Below are positions 32,921-41,140 of a DNA stretch of 64,000 nucleotides, piece by piece. The DNA is from Rhizobium esperanzae (lineage in GTDB: Bacteria; Pseudomonadota; Alphaproteobacteria; Rhizobiales; Rhizobiaceae), in contig NZ_MXPU01000014.1 in NCBI RefSeq assembly GCF_002204185.1, forward strand, positions 62,001-126,000. Reading direction: 5' to 3'. Below the pieces are notes generated by a model, which searched no databases, was not told the origin of the DNA, and saw only the letters and a list, made by a program, of their open reading frames with translations. The first letter of the stretch is position 1. Every line of letters begins with the position of its first letter. The translations under genes and the position numbers were made by a program.

Positions 32921-34128
32921 AATCCTTTCATTGCTTTATCGAGTTGTGGCGGTCGCGCGCTCGCGGAAAGCCACCGCTTCAGGTTTCGTGCAGCCTGCCG
33001 GATTCTGTCTTCATTCTCCACGAGAGCCAGCCGTACGAATTCGTCACCCATCTCGCCGAAACCGATACCAGGCGAAATCGCGACCTGTGCCTTCTCGAGC
33101 ACGAGTTTCGAAAACTCCAGCGAGCCAAGGTGTCGGAAATCCGGAGGTATCTTAGCCCATGCGAACATCGTCGCCGCAGGAGCTGGAACGTCGAAACCGG
33201 CATCGGCAAAGGTCTTCACCAGTGTATCTCTGCGCGTCTTGTAAATGTCTCGGGCCCGCGCGGCGTCCTCCCCGTCCGAGTTTAGGGCATGAGCGGCGGC
33301 GACTTGGATTGGCGTAAATGCTCCGTAGTCCAGGTACGATTTCACGCGCGTCAACGCCCGGATGAGCCGTTCGTTGCCCACCGCAAACCCAACGCGCCAA
33401 CCGGGCATAGAGAATGTCTTCGACATCGAGGAGAACTCGACGGCCACGTCGATCGCGCCGGGGACTTCGAGAACAGACGGCGGCGGCGGACCGTCGAAAT
33501 AGATTTCAGCGTAGGCGATATCCGACAGAACGATGAGATCGTGCTTCTTCGCGAAGGCGATGACGTCCTTATAGAAGTCGAGCGTCGCGACGCGAGCGGT
33601 GGGGTTCGACGGGTAGCTTATGATGAGCGCCAGAGGCTTCGGTACCGAATGCCGCACCGCCATTTCGAGAGCTTGGAAGAAGGTCTCATCCGGCTCGACC
33701 GGTACCGACCTTATCACGCCCCCTGCCATGAGAAATCCGAACGTATGAATCGGATAGGAAGGGTTCGGACAGAGAATGACATCCCCGGGGGCGGTTATGG
33801 CCTGCGCCATGTTCGCAAACCCCTCCTTGGACCCGAGCGTTGCAACAACCTGGGTATCCGGATCAAGCTTCACATTAAACCGGCGGGCGTAATACGCAGC
33901 CTTGGCGCGGCGAAGCCCGATAATGCCCTTGGAAGCCGAATAGCGGTGCGTGCGCGGATGCTGCACCGCTTCGCATAGCTTGTCCACAACCCAGCTTGGC
34001 GTGGGAAGATCGGGATTGCCCATTCCAAGATCGATGATGTCGACTCCGGCCGCGCGCGCGCTGGACTTGAGACGGTTCACCTGGTCGAAGACGTAAGGAG
34101 GCAAACGCTGTATCTTGTGGAATTCCAA
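32917..34128 (-). CDS. PLP-dependent aminotransferase, class I/II (AlaC/DapL-like)
   Basis: A 403-residue aminotransferase. FHKIQRLPPYVFDQVNRLK is the N-terminal signature of the AlaC alanine-transaminase group. SYPSNPTARV contacts the PLP phosphate region, and SMSKTFSMPGWRVGF holds the PLP lysine (about K237). TTG at 34128 is the preferred start because AAGGAG lies seven bases upstream and the family N-terminus begins exactly there; ATG-initiated extension to 34194 is unsupported. AlaC-type enzymes interconvert alanine and pyruvate or act on related amino acids. In this operon it could deaminate a pathway intermediate or funnel pyruvate. Confidence 0.9.
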   Translation of the reverse strand: MEFHKIQRLPPYVFDQVNRLKSSARAAGVDIIDLGMGNPDLPTPSWVVDKLCEAVQHPRTHRYSASKGIIGLRRAKAAYYARRFNVKLDPDTQVVATLGSKEGFANMAQAITAPGDVILCPNPSYPIHTFGFLMAGGVIRSVPVEPDETFFQALEMAVRHSVPKPLALIISYPSNPTARVATLDFYKDVIAFAKKHDLIVLSDIAYAEIYFDGPPPPSVLEVPGAIDVAVEFSSMSKTFSMPGWRVGFAVGNERLIRALTRVKSYLDYGAFTPIQVAAAHALNSDGEDAARARDIYKTRRDTLVKTFADAGFDVPAPAATMFAWAKIPPDFRHLGSLEFSKLVLEKAQVAISPGIGFGEMGDEFVRLALVENEDRIRQAARNLKRWLSASARPPQLDKAMKGF

Positions 34129-34210
34129 CTTCTGGCTCCTTATCGTAGGTCCTCCGCGCCGACGGATGAAGCCGGCGCGGAGGTCGCTGGACAACTTGGG
34201 AGGTCGTCGA

Positions 34211-35380
34211 TTACTTCTTCGGGCGCCAGGCCAGCGGATCTTCCGGGCGCTCGAAGTACTGTGCTGCTACGTCCGCGGGCCACCATGCGTCGCCCTTGGG
34301 CTCGATCCACGCCGTGGAGTTCGGATCGCAATCTTCCGGAATTGCTTCCTTCACATCATCGATCGTGTAGGGAAGAGCCGGTCGCAGGATCGACTGGATC
34401 TTCGGCCCCTGGCCTTGGAGTGTCCTCATCATCACGTCCCACACCAGGCGAGCATCGGCCCGCGGCGGCCAGAAATGGAAGCTCTGGCTGATGAAGTCGG
34501 GATTGTTGCGCCAGTAGCACGCCGCCGACGCCTCGCCGCCGAGGACGATTGGCATCATGTCGCGCCCGGACTGCTGGACCGCGTTGACGACACCGTTTTC
34601 CGACGCCGACTGGACCAGGATACCTGCGATTTCGGTAGGGTTGGTCGCGAGGAATTTCTGGACTTCGACCTGGGCGACCTGATCGGTCCACTTGCCAGCG
34701 ACATCGCCCACGACGGTGATGTCCTTATACTCGTCGAACGCCTTCTTGGCACCGACATTGAAGCTGTCGGACGATGCGAAGCCCGGGATGCCTGAAACCG
34801 TCAGGACGTTGCCCTTACCGCCGATTTCCTCCGCCAGCCATTTCGCGGCCGTGTAACCGCCCTGGGTGTTGTTTTCGGTCGCATTGATCGCGTAGGGCGA
34901 TGTCACGTAACCCGAGAAGGAGAAAACCGGGACGCCCTTGGAATGCGCGTATTCGATGGTCTGGTTGATGGCCGTCACGTTCGAGCAGCAGATGATGATG
35001 GCATCGACGCCGTCGTCGACCATCTGGCGCATCTGCTGGATTTGCGTCGCGTCCTTCAGGTCGGACTGCGTGACGACAAGGTCAGATACCAGTCCAGCCT
35101 CCTTGTATTTGGGAAGCAGAACCTCGTTCATTTCAGTGAGGATCTGGGCACGCCACGTGTTGCCGGCATAAGTGGACGCGTAGCCGATTTTCCACGGCGG
35201 CGGCCGCTTCGCCACAAAATCCTTGAGCGGCGTACCGCCGAGGGGAATTGCCGGGTCCACGAGCTGGTAAAGCTGCTTCTGGTCCGGTGGTAGCGAGTCT
35301 AATCCGTCCGCGAATGCGGCGGTGGTCATCAGGCCTAGCCCGATGATCACGCTCAATGCGGTGTAAACCTTCTTCAGCAT
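34211..35380 (-). CDS. Periplasmic sugar-binding protein (TorT/RbsB-like)
   Basis: A 389-residue binding protein with a Sec signal (KKVYTALSVIIGLGLMTTAAFA). Paralogue of the stand-alone protein at 18130, sharing WKIGYAS, MVDDGVDAIIICCSN, INATENN, LGGEASAACYWRNNPDF and FHFWPPR. ATG at 35380 follows GGGGAGGAG. Members of this subgroup are annotated as sugar-binding, but the pocket residues do not identify the ligand. It sits between the oxygenase and the aminotransferase, and the nearest ABC channel is at 28422-31978 in the same direction. The two are probably one importer split by an insertion of genes. Confidence 0.9.
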   Translation of the reverse strand: MLKKVYTALSVIIGLGLMTTAAFADGLDSLPPDQKQLYQLVDPAIPLGGTPLKDFVAKRPPPWKIGYASTYAGNTWRAQILTEMNEVLLPKYKEAGLVSDLVVTQSDLKDATQIQQMRQMVDDGVDAIIICCSNVTAINQTIEYAHSKGVPVFSFSGYVTSPYAINATENNTQGGYTAAKWLAEEIGGKGNVLTVSGIPGFASSDSFNVGAKKAFDEYKDITVVGDVAGKWTDQVAQVEVQKFLATNPTEIAGILVQSASENGVVNAVQQSGRDMMPIVLGGEASAACYWRNNPDFISQSFHFWPPRADARLVWDVMMRTLQGQGPKIQSILRPALPYTIDDVKEAIPEDCDPNSTAWIEPKGDAWWPADVAAQYFERPEDPLAWRPKK

Positions 35381-35488
35381 GTGTAGGGTCTCCTCCCCTT
35401 CGTACATCCGCTACAGCAGTCGACGCCGTTGGCGTCGAGCCACGGAATTGGTGAAACGTGTTTCGATTTCGGATTGGTGGCGGGCGGC

Positions 35489-36631
35489 TTAGCCGCCCGC
35501 GGAACGGTCGTTCCTGAGGCCAGCCTGTTTCAGCAGGGGCATGACGCGGTCGTTGAAGAACGGCAGTTCTTCGTTGTAGTCGACCATTGTGAGAAGCGCG
35601 CCGTCGACGCCCGTATTGCTCAACGCGACGAGCTTGTCGGCGACCTGTTCCGGCGTTCCGACGATCGGGTAGCCGCCCCAGCCAGCGATAAAGCGCTCCT
35701 TGAACTTCTGGTACATCTCCGCCGAGTGGTTCTGTGACTGAACCTGGAGAACCTCGCAGATGTTTTCGCAGGCTTCCCAATCGCCCTTCTGGTTCACGTA
35801 GTAGTCATAGTAGTCCTGGGCTTCCTTTTCGGTCTCGCGAACGACGACCGGGCACGCGGTGAAGGTTCCGAGTTCGCGCTTGTATTCCTCGCGAGCCAGT
35901 TCCTTCACCTTCTTCACCCAGGCTGCGCCCGATTCCATGTCCTGCATGAAGCCGAAGTTGAAGTCGCAGAACTTCGCGGTGAAGTGCAGGCCCTTGCCCG
36001 AGGAGCCGGCGCAGATGAGGACCGGGCGGCCCGTCTCCTTGTTATAGGGCTTCGGCTCGCTGAACGCGTCTTTCACCTTGAGGAACTGGCCGTCATAGGT
36101 GACACCGTTCTTCTTCCACAAGGTGTCAACGATTTCCATCCATTCCGTGGCATATTCGTAGCGGGTGTCGTGTTCCATCATCGGAACGCCGAACATCTCC
36201 ATTTCCGGGGTAAACCAACCCGTCACCAGGTTCAGGCCGTATCGGCCCTTCGAAATATTGTCGATCGTCGTCGCCATCTTCGTCGCGACGATCGGGTTCA
36301 GGGTCGGGATATGCGTCGTCGAGAAAAATTGCAGCTTCGTGGTCACGGCAGCCAGGGCCGCGGCCCAGGTGAACGTGTCCATGTTCACGCCGTTGAAGTT
36401 CGTCGGCCCGCCGAAACCGCGCCACCGGGCGATCGGCACCATGCATTCCCACCCAGCCGCTTCGAGCTTTTTGGCAATTTCGACATTATGTTCGAAAGTC
36501 GGTTCGAACGTTGATTCCGCGGTGGTGATGGCGCATGCGCTCGAACAATTTGTTCCAAATACGCCAAGCTTCAGCTTGTTGCTGTTAAACATCGGGTTTC
36601 CGGCGGCGCGGAAATCATCGCTGGTCGTCAT
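35489..36631 (-). CDS. RutA-like FMN-dependent monooxygenase (luciferase-like, LLM family)
   Basis: A 380-residue luciferase-like TIM-barrel oxygenase. It follows the RutA pattern closely: RGFGGPTNFNG, AALAAVTTKLQFFSTTHIPT, ATTIDNISKGRYGLNLVTGW, LICAGSSGKGLHFTA and DFNFGFM. ATG at 36631 follows GGAGGAGAC. RutA and its relatives DszA and HcbA1 are known to use reduced FMN and oxygen to cleave C-N, C-S or C-Cl bonds through a flavin-N5-oxygen adduct. There are no other rut genes here except a RutF-like reductase, so uracil is not the likely substrate. The enzyme is the best candidate for the committed oxidative step of the regulon. An SfnG-like or other LLM activity cannot be excluded. Confidence 0.9.
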   Translation of the reverse strand: MTTSDDFRAAGNPMFNSNKLKLGVFGTNCSSACAITTAESTFEPTFEHNVEIAKKLEAAGWECMVPIARWRGFGGPTNFNGVNMDTFTWAAALAAVTTKLQFFSTTHIPTLNPIVATKMATTIDNISKGRYGLNLVTGWFTPEMEMFGVPMMEHDTRYEYATEWMEIVDTLWKKNGVTYDGQFLKVKDAFSEPKPYNKETGRPVLICAGSSGKGLHFTAKFCDFNFGFMQDMESGAAWVKKVKELAREEYKRELGTFTACPVVVRETEKEAQDYYDYYVNQKGDWEACENICEVLQVQSQNHSAEMYQKFKERFIAGWGGYPIVGTPEQVADKLVALSNTGVDGALLTMVDYNEELPFFNDRVMPLLKQAGLRNDRSAGG

Positions 36632-36687
36632 ATTGAAGTCTCCTCCACAGAGTTGGTCTGTTCCCGGCCCGAAGGTCGGGGCACCGA

Positions 36688-37107
36688 TTAGATGCCCATG
36701 TCCTCGAAGACTTCCTGTGCGACGCGGAAGCTGTCGATCGCCGCGGGCACGCCGCAATAGATCGCGACCTGAAGGAAAACTTCACGAAGCTCGTCCTTGC
36801 TGAGGCCGTTATTGATCGCGCCGCGAACGTGCAGCTTCAACTCGTGGGGGCGGTTAAGGGCGGAAATCATGCCCAGATTGAGAAGGCTGCGTGAACGGCG
36901 GTCGAGGCCGGGCCTGTTCCAGATCTCGTTCCAGCAATACTCGGTGACAAGCTCCTGCATCGGCCAGTTGAACTCGGTCGCCTTGTTTACCGAAGCGTCG
37001 ACATATGCACCGCCGAGAACCTCCCGACGGGTCTGCAGACCCTTTTCGAACCGTTCACTGACGGGACGCCCATTCACTTGCGATTTCACATCGGTGGCAA
37101 TAGTCAC
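36688..37107 (-). CDS. Carboxymuconolactone decarboxylase-like protein
   Basis: A 139-residue all-helical protein of the PcaC/CMD group: RRSRSLLNLGMISALNRPHEL followed by LHVRGAINNGLSKDELREVF and VAIYCGVPAAIDSF. It begins with GTG at 37107 behind GAGGAGTTTG. PcaC decarboxylates 4-carboxymuconolactone; AhpD-type relatives use a CxxC motif, which is absent here, favouring a decarboxylase or isomerase-like role. It lies between the flavin reductase and the oxygenase, with 56 and 70 bases to its neighbours, so it probably acts on the oxygenation product. A lactone or beta-keto-acid substrate is plausible inference. Confidence 0.88.
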   Translation of the reverse strand: MTIATDVKSQVNGRPVSERFEKGLQTRREVLGGAYVDASVNKATEFNWPMQELVTEYCWNEIWNRPGLDRRSRSLLNLGMISALNRPHELKLHVRGAINNGLSKDELREVFLQVAIYCGVPAAIDSFRVAQEVFEDMGI

Positions 37108-37177
37108 GGATCAAACTCCTCATTATCGGCCGAAAGGCTGGTGGATGTGATAGGCCGAAAAAGCTCGGCCAAACGTT

Positions 37178-37687
37178 TCAGGCGGCAGCATCGATCAGCG
37201 CTGCCGATCTAACCAATTTCCCGTCCTCGTAGAGGAGCGGGGCAATATTCTCGATAAACCGGGCCTCGATAACTTCCCCTAGAACGACATCATGGGTGCC
37301 GACGGAGACTGCGGAGTTGAGGCTGCAGACGAATGCGGCCTGGGCGTCGCCGAGGATGGGAACGCCGCCAGCCGTGATCCACTCACCATGCGCGAACCTC
37401 TCCTCTCCCTTCAGTTTTCCACTAAACAGCGGAACCAAAGGCGCATGGCTAAGATGCAGCATGTTGACCGCGAATTTTCCCGTAAGCTTGAGTGGGCCGC
37501 TGATCGAAGCAGATTGGTTGATGCAAACCAGGAGGGTCGGCGGGTCAGCCGTCACCGACTGGACGGCGGTTGCAGCCATTCCGTAACGGGCACCTTCCCA
37601 TTCCGTTGTGATCAGGCAAATTGTCGATGTGAACCGGCGCAAAGCGGTCTTGAACGCCGCTTGCGCTGCTATTTCAGCACCAGCCAT
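37178..37687 (-). CDS. Flavin reductase (RutF/HpaC-like), partner of the LLM oxygenase
   Basis: A 169-residue split-barrel flavin reductase: RRFTSTICLITTEWEGARYGMAA, SVTADPPTLLVCINQSASI, FAVNMLHLSH and a GxH-type end in VGTHDVVLGEV. A GGGGAGGT ribosome site precedes the ATG. These enzymes reduce FMN or FAD with NAD(P)H and hand it to two-component oxygenases; RutF does so for RutA. It is the first gene of the operon, 36 bases from an operator palindrome that doubles as its promoter. Confidence 0.9.
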   Translation of the reverse strand: MAGAEIAAQAAFKTALRRFTSTICLITTEWEGARYGMAATAVQSVTADPPTLLVCINQSASISGPLKLTGKFAVNMLHLSHAPLVPLFSGKLKGEERFAHGEWITAGGVPILGDAQAAFVCSLNSAVSVGTHDVVLGEVIEARFIENIAPLLYEDGKLVRSAALIDAAA

Positions 37688-37722
37688 GGTTACCTCCCCA
37701 AGTCATTTGATAGCCAAGATAA

Positions 37723-37747
37723 GCAGATTAGCAGACAATCTGTCAAC
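37723..37747 (-). promoter_or_regulatory. Operator and promoter of the flavin-oxygenase operon
   Basis: On the minus strand: GTTGACAGATTGTCTGC followed by TAATCTGC. TTGACAGATT is exact, the right arm is AATCTG, and the centre is GTCTGCT. TTGACA serves as a -35 with CTTATC 17 bases downstream, giving a start point close to the flavin reductase gene. Confidence 0.75.
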
Positions 37748-37762
37748 ACGTTTTATTAGTCA

Positions 37763-37782
37763 TTGACAGATTGTCTGCGAAA
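37763..37782 (+). promoter_or_regulatory. Operator and promoter of the divergent SDR gene
   Basis: TTGACAGATTGTCTGCGAAA repeats the left arm and centre of the operator, in the opposite direction to the neighbouring site 16 bases away. It lies 35 bases before the SDR start at 37817. The two back-to-back sites would let one repressor control both divergent operons. Confidence 0.7.
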
Positions 37783-37816
37783 ATGTTTTCTCGATACAGC
37801 GAAAGAGGAGACGATT

Positions 37817-38584
37817 ATGGATCTGGAATCGAAAGTATGTGTGGTGACGGGGGCTGGCAGCGGGATCGGGCGCGCTACAGCTGAACTGTTTGCGCGCCAG
37901 GGCGCTAAGGTTGGCGTCGTCGACGTCAACATCGATGCCGCACGAGACGTCGCGCGAGAAATGGGGACAGGTGCGATCGCGTTAAAGGCCGATGTGTCTT
38001 TGTCCGCCGAAGTAGAGGCGATGGTTAGGTCAGTTAAGGAAAAATGGGGGCGTATCGACGTTCTCGTCAACAACGCGGGGTTCGGAATGACCGGAAACGT
38101 CACGACCATCGCCGAATCCGACTGGGACCGGATCATGGCGGTGAACGTGAAGGGGATATTCCTATGCTCGAAATACGTGGTTCCCATCATGGCGGAACAG
38201 GGCAGCGGATCCATTATTAACACGACCTCATACACGGCCGTGTCAGCCATCGCTAACCGCACGGCCTACGTGGCGTCGAAAGGCGCGATCTCGGCACTCA
38301 CGAGAGCCATGGCACTGGACCACGCAAAAGACGGGATCCGCGTCAACGCTGTCGCCCCCGGAACGATCGACTCTCCCTATTTCACCAAGATTTTCGCCGA
38401 AGCGGCAGACCCGCAAGCCCTGCGGGAAGACTTCAACGCCCGTGCAGCCCTGCACCGGATGGGCGACCCGGAAGAGATCGCCGAGGCGATGCTTTTTCTA
38501 GCTTCGGACCGCTCGCGGTTTGCGACCGGAAGCACTCTCACCGTCGACGGAGGATCGTCGATCGGGAACCACTTGGTGCGCTAA
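37817..38584 (+). CDS. Short-chain dehydrogenase/reductase (SDR)
   Basis: A 255-residue classical SDR: VTGAGSGIGRATAEL cofactor loop, an aspartate in VVDVN favouring NAD, VLVNNAGFG, and a complete active site NTTSYTAV with Y151-x3-K155 in TAYVASKGA. ATG at 37817 follows AGAGGAGACG. It is the only gene of its operon, divergent from the oxygenase operon and sharing control with it. A likely job is oxidation of a secondary alcohol, or reduction of a ketone, early in the pathway. The decayed SDR at 14525 may be an old paralogue. Confidence 0.92.
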   Translation: MDLESKVCVVTGAGSGIGRATAELFARQGAKVGVVDVNIDAARDVAREMGTGAIALKADVSLSAEVEAMVRSVKEKWGRIDVLVNNAGFGMTGNVTTIAESDWDRIMAVNVKGIFLCSKYVVPIMAEQGSGSIINTTSYTAVSAIANRTAYVASKGAISALTRAMALDHAKDGIRVNAVAPGTIDSPYFTKIFAEAADPQALREDFNARAALHRMGDPEEIAEAMLFLASDRSRFATGSTLTVDGGSSIGNHLVR

Positions 38585-38602
38585 AGCACATGGGTGCTGA
38601 TG

Positions 38603-38636
38603 GGTGCCTCCTTCTTGACCAAGGGGAGGCACCTTT
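38603..38636 (+). terminator. Terminator of the SDR gene
   Basis: GGTGCCTCC and GGAGGCACC form a perfect 9-bp stem with a 13-base loop, followed by TTTACTG, 19 bases after the SDR stop codon. Confidence 0.7.
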
Positions 38637-38957
38637 ACTGTGGCAACTACATGTCGGAAACACAGAGGCCGCGGCGGGAAGATAGAGATCACGCGCAAGG
38701 CTGCGTGATCAGGACCCTGCGATGAGGCGCCGCTACGGCATTTTTTAAACGCATCGCCGCGCCTGATCCTTCACTCAGATATCGCGGGAATTTTTCCAAT
38801 TTCTTACCGGAATTTCTCGGGAGCGTGAGGATGCCGCCCCCGATGCCGGCTGTGTCATCGCCGGGACGCCAATTGCGAAGCCTCGGTAGGCGCCCGCCCA
38901 CTTTCAAATTTGATCGCCCGGCGTGTTGCACCGAGCGACCAGAGTCACTGCGACCGC
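38637..38957. other. Intergenic stretch between convergent genes with extra hairpins
   Basis: No gene is recognised. GATCACGC and GCGTGATC (38687-38710) form a perfect 8-bp hairpin. GCCG-CTA-CGGC followed by ATTTTTT (38729-38746) looks like a second small intrinsic terminator for the plus strand. One of these may end the minus-strand hydrolase transcript coming from the other side. Confidence 0.55.
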
Positions 38958-40190
38958 TTAGCGCGCGGCTTGCCGTACGAACTCGAGCCCTTTTACAAGA
39001 TAGCTCCGAAAGAAATTCGGGTGTTCGCACATGGGGAAATGACCCAGCCCATCCATGACGAGGTGGAGGCATCCCGGAATAAGTTCGGCGAGCCTGGCCC
39101 CATCCGTCGGAGTGGCTGAGTAGTCATAGTCGCCCGAGAGCAGCGCCACCGGGGTGCGCGACGGGTCAATCCGGGGAGTTGTCACTGCTCCGTCGAACTC
39201 GTCGCTGTAGAAGGAAAGATCGCCTGGGTAAACTCCGGGTGCTCCCTGCGAATAGATCCAGCTTGACCTCCTGCGCTCCCCTGCGGGGCTGAGTGGGCTC
39301 ATGATCCCTCTGACATACGCCGAGTTATGAAGTGAGCCGTGTACGTTTACGTTGTGCTGGTATGGGTTCCGGCGTCCCTTGGAGCGGAAAGGTGGCTCGA
39401 TCGCCACGATCCCGAGGACATGCTCCGGCCGTTCCGCGGCGAGAACCAGCGACATTGCCGCGCCCATGGACCCACCCGCGACAATCGCCTTTTCGCGAAC
39501 CACCTGTTCGAGTATGGCCGTGCACCATTTCAGGTACAGCGATGCCGTGAGCTTGTAGGGTGCGCCGTCCCATGTCAGCGGCGGCATGGACCGACCGTGG
39601 AATGGTAGGTCAACCGCGATCAGCCTGTAGTTTTTCGCAAGCTCGGTGTCCGCCAGCTGAGGCAAGAATTGGCGGCTATCCGCTCCGGCGGTGTGGAGAA
39701 ACAGGACCGGCACCCCCTCGCCTGCTTCTTCGTAATATATTTCATGGGGGACGTCATCGATATCGACGACGGCATACTGCCCCCGGATTTGACGCAGGTC
39801 GCGTTGCGCATGCTCCGCTTTCATCTCGGGGGACGTTACGACGAGCTCAATCACCCGTTCCAGAGCCGGGCGTGCTTTCGCGAGGGCGAGCGGTGAGCCG
39901 GCGATCTCGAAGAGAGGGTTTGCAAGCTGTAACGCCGTGAAGGAATGAAAGGTGGCGGGCGGCGGCGTCATCAGAAGCTGCTCCCAGGCGTCTGCAGTGG
40001 CCCTCACTGTCACCTGGGGGTCGTCGCTTTCCCCCCAGATCGCCGCGCCGCCTTCAGCGAAATTGAGGGCGATCACCTGATCGCCGACGTAGAAGGCGAT
40101 GTCCATTGTCAGGTCCGGAGTGAGCCGGGGCAATTCCGGATCCCCAAGAGCCTCCGCCATGCGGGACCGCAATTCATTAAAAGTGCCCAA
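38958..40190 (-). CDS. Alpha/beta hydrolase with N-terminal SCP2-like domain
   Basis: A 410-residue two-part protein. Residues 1-110 look like a sterol-carrier (SCP2) fold: LTMDIAFYVGDQVIALNFAEG and DPQVTVRATADAWEQLL. Residues about 135-405 are an alpha/beta hydrolase with oxyanion region FLHTAGADSRQF, the nucleophile elbow GGSMGAA (about S241), and an acid-histidine end in GDYDYSATP and GLGHFPMCEHP. TTG at 40190 is preferred since AGGGAGG lies just upstream. SCP2 domains bind hydrophobic or acyl ligands, so the front domain may present substrate to the hydrolase. An operator lies 64-89 bases upstream. Ester or lactone hydrolysis in the pathway is inferred. Confidence 0.85.
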   Translation of the reverse strand: MGTFNELRSRMAEALGDPELPRLTPDLTMDIAFYVGDQVIALNFAEGGAAIWGESDDPQVTVRATADAWEQLLMTPPPATFHSFTALQLANPLFEIAGSPLALAKARPALERVIELVVTSPEMKAEHAQRDLRQIRGQYAVVDIDDVPHEIYYEEAGEGVPVLFLHTAGADSRQFLPQLADTELAKNYRLIAVDLPFHGRSMPPLTWDGAPYKLTASLYLKWCTAILEQVVREKAIVAGGSMGAAMSLVLAAERPEHVLGIVAIEPPFRSKGRRNPYQHNVNVHGSLHNSAYVRGIMSPLSPAGERRRSSWIYSQGAPGVYPGDLSFYSDEFDGAVTTPRIDPSRTPVALLSGDYDYSATPTDGARLAELIPGCLHLVMDGLGHFPMCEHPNFFRSYLVKGLEFVRQAAR

Positions 40191-40253
40191 AGCAACCTCC
40201 CTGTTCGAACGAGCGCCAGGCCGCACGCGTCGGCAGCGCCATGACTTCGAATA

Positions 40254-40279
40254 AGCAGATTATCAGACAATCTGTCAAT
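40254..40279 (-). promoter_or_regulatory. Operator and promoter of the SCP2-hydrolase gene
   Basis: On the minus strand: TATTGACAGATTGTCTGAT then AATCTGCT. Left arm TTGACAGATT is exact, right arm AATCTG is exact. TTGACA as -35 and CTTATT 17 bases later make a plausible promoter. The site also lies just past the 3' end of the GntR gene, separating the two transcription units. Confidence 0.75.
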
Positions 40280-40299
40280 ACCGGCTGTTGCCGCTTCCT

Positions 40300-40998
40300 T
40301 TAATCGCCGTCGTTTTCGGAGGTTTTACGAAGGTAGTCCAGTGCGACCTTAGCCGCCATGTCGATGTGGTACTTGCAGGCTGCGGCGGCTTTCGCTCCGT
40401 TTCGGTCAGTAATGGCCGCAGCGATCTCCTTTATCTCTTCCACACTGTGGTTCAAGCGCCCCGGCTGCGTCATCGACGTCATGCGCAGAAGAGTCACCCG
40501 ATTGTGGAGCGATGTCAGCATTTGCTTGACGAAGACGTTTCCACTCCCTTGCATCAGGCAATCGTAAAACGCGGTTTTCGCCTTGATGAGCCTGCTCCCA
40601 CCGCCGCTTGCCGCCGCTTCCGCAAACTCAGCAACCGCCTCATTGAGTGTATGGATATCCTGGGCGGTTCCGTTTTCAGCGAATTCCTTTCCGGCATAGC
40701 TCTCTAGCAAAGCCCTGACGCTGTAGAGCTGAGCGGCTTCTTCGTAAGTGATAGTGCTGACGACGGGACCGCGGTGCGGATAGCTGGTAATGAGGCCCTC
40801 GGCCTCGAGTTGTCGAAGCGCCTCGCGGATTGATGTCCGTCCTACACCGATCGACTCGCAGAGTTCTCGCTCAACGAGGCGCTGACCCGGCTTGAAACGG
40901 CCGCTTGATATCGCCTGCCGCAGTTTATCTTCTACCTGAGTGCGCAATGTGGCACTCTGTCGTGCAATCTGTAAATCCATATCACCCATTGGATCCAA
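40300..40998 (-). CDS. GntR-family transcriptional regulator, FCD subfamily
   Basis: A 232-residue regulator. A winged helix-turn-helix at about residues 20-85 contains LVERELCESIGVGRTSIREALRQLEAEG. A C-terminal FCD ligand domain follows (YSVRALLESYAGKEFAENG... and KYHIDMA near the end). Of the usual FCD metal-binding histidines only the last is evident; FYDCL and EEIKEI replace the FH and EH motifs, hinting at a changed ligand site. FCD regulators bind TNGTNNNACNA-type palindromes, and TTGTCTGACAA lies 80 bases upstream of this gene. Its position at the centre of the operator-bearing genes makes it the prime candidate regulator of the regulon, probably a repressor relieved by a pathway metabolite. 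Confidence 0.92.
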   Translation of the reverse strand: MDPMGDMDLQIARQSATLRTQVEDKLRQAISSGRFKPGQRLVERELCESIGVGRTSIREALRQLEAEGLITSYPHRGPVVSTITYEEAAQLYSVRALLESYAGKEFAENGTAQDIHTLNEAVAEFAEAAASGGGSRLIKAKTAFYDCLMQGSGNVFVKQMLTSLHNRVTLLRMTSMTQPGRLNHSVEEIKEIAAAITDRNGAKAAAACKYHIDMAAKVALDYLRKTSENDGD

Positions 40999-41074
40999 AA
41001 GTCCGTTTTACCAAGGCCGAAAGCGGCCGTGCAAGTCATGGTACTATATGGTGGGTTATCATGGTGAGACAACC

Positions 41075-41089
41075 CGATTGTCTGACAAA
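41075..41089 (-). promoter_or_regulatory. Operator upstream of the GntR-type regulator gene
   Basis: CCGATTGTCTGACAAAA contains TTGTCTGACAA, a perfect 11-base palindrome fitting the FCD/GntR consensus TNGTNNNACNA. It shares GATTGTCTG with the other sites. Its position 77-91 bases before the regulator start suggests autoregulation. Confidence 0.65.
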
Positions 41090-41140
41090 AGCGAAGAACG
41101 CCTCAGCTTTATCTCTTACCGGACATTCCACGCGTCCCCA

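Noticed and set aside
35489..37687. A uracil-degradation (rut) operon
   Set aside because: Only RutA-like and RutF-like genes are present; RutB, RutC, RutD, RutE and RutG equivalents are missing, and the operon carries sugar-type transport genes.
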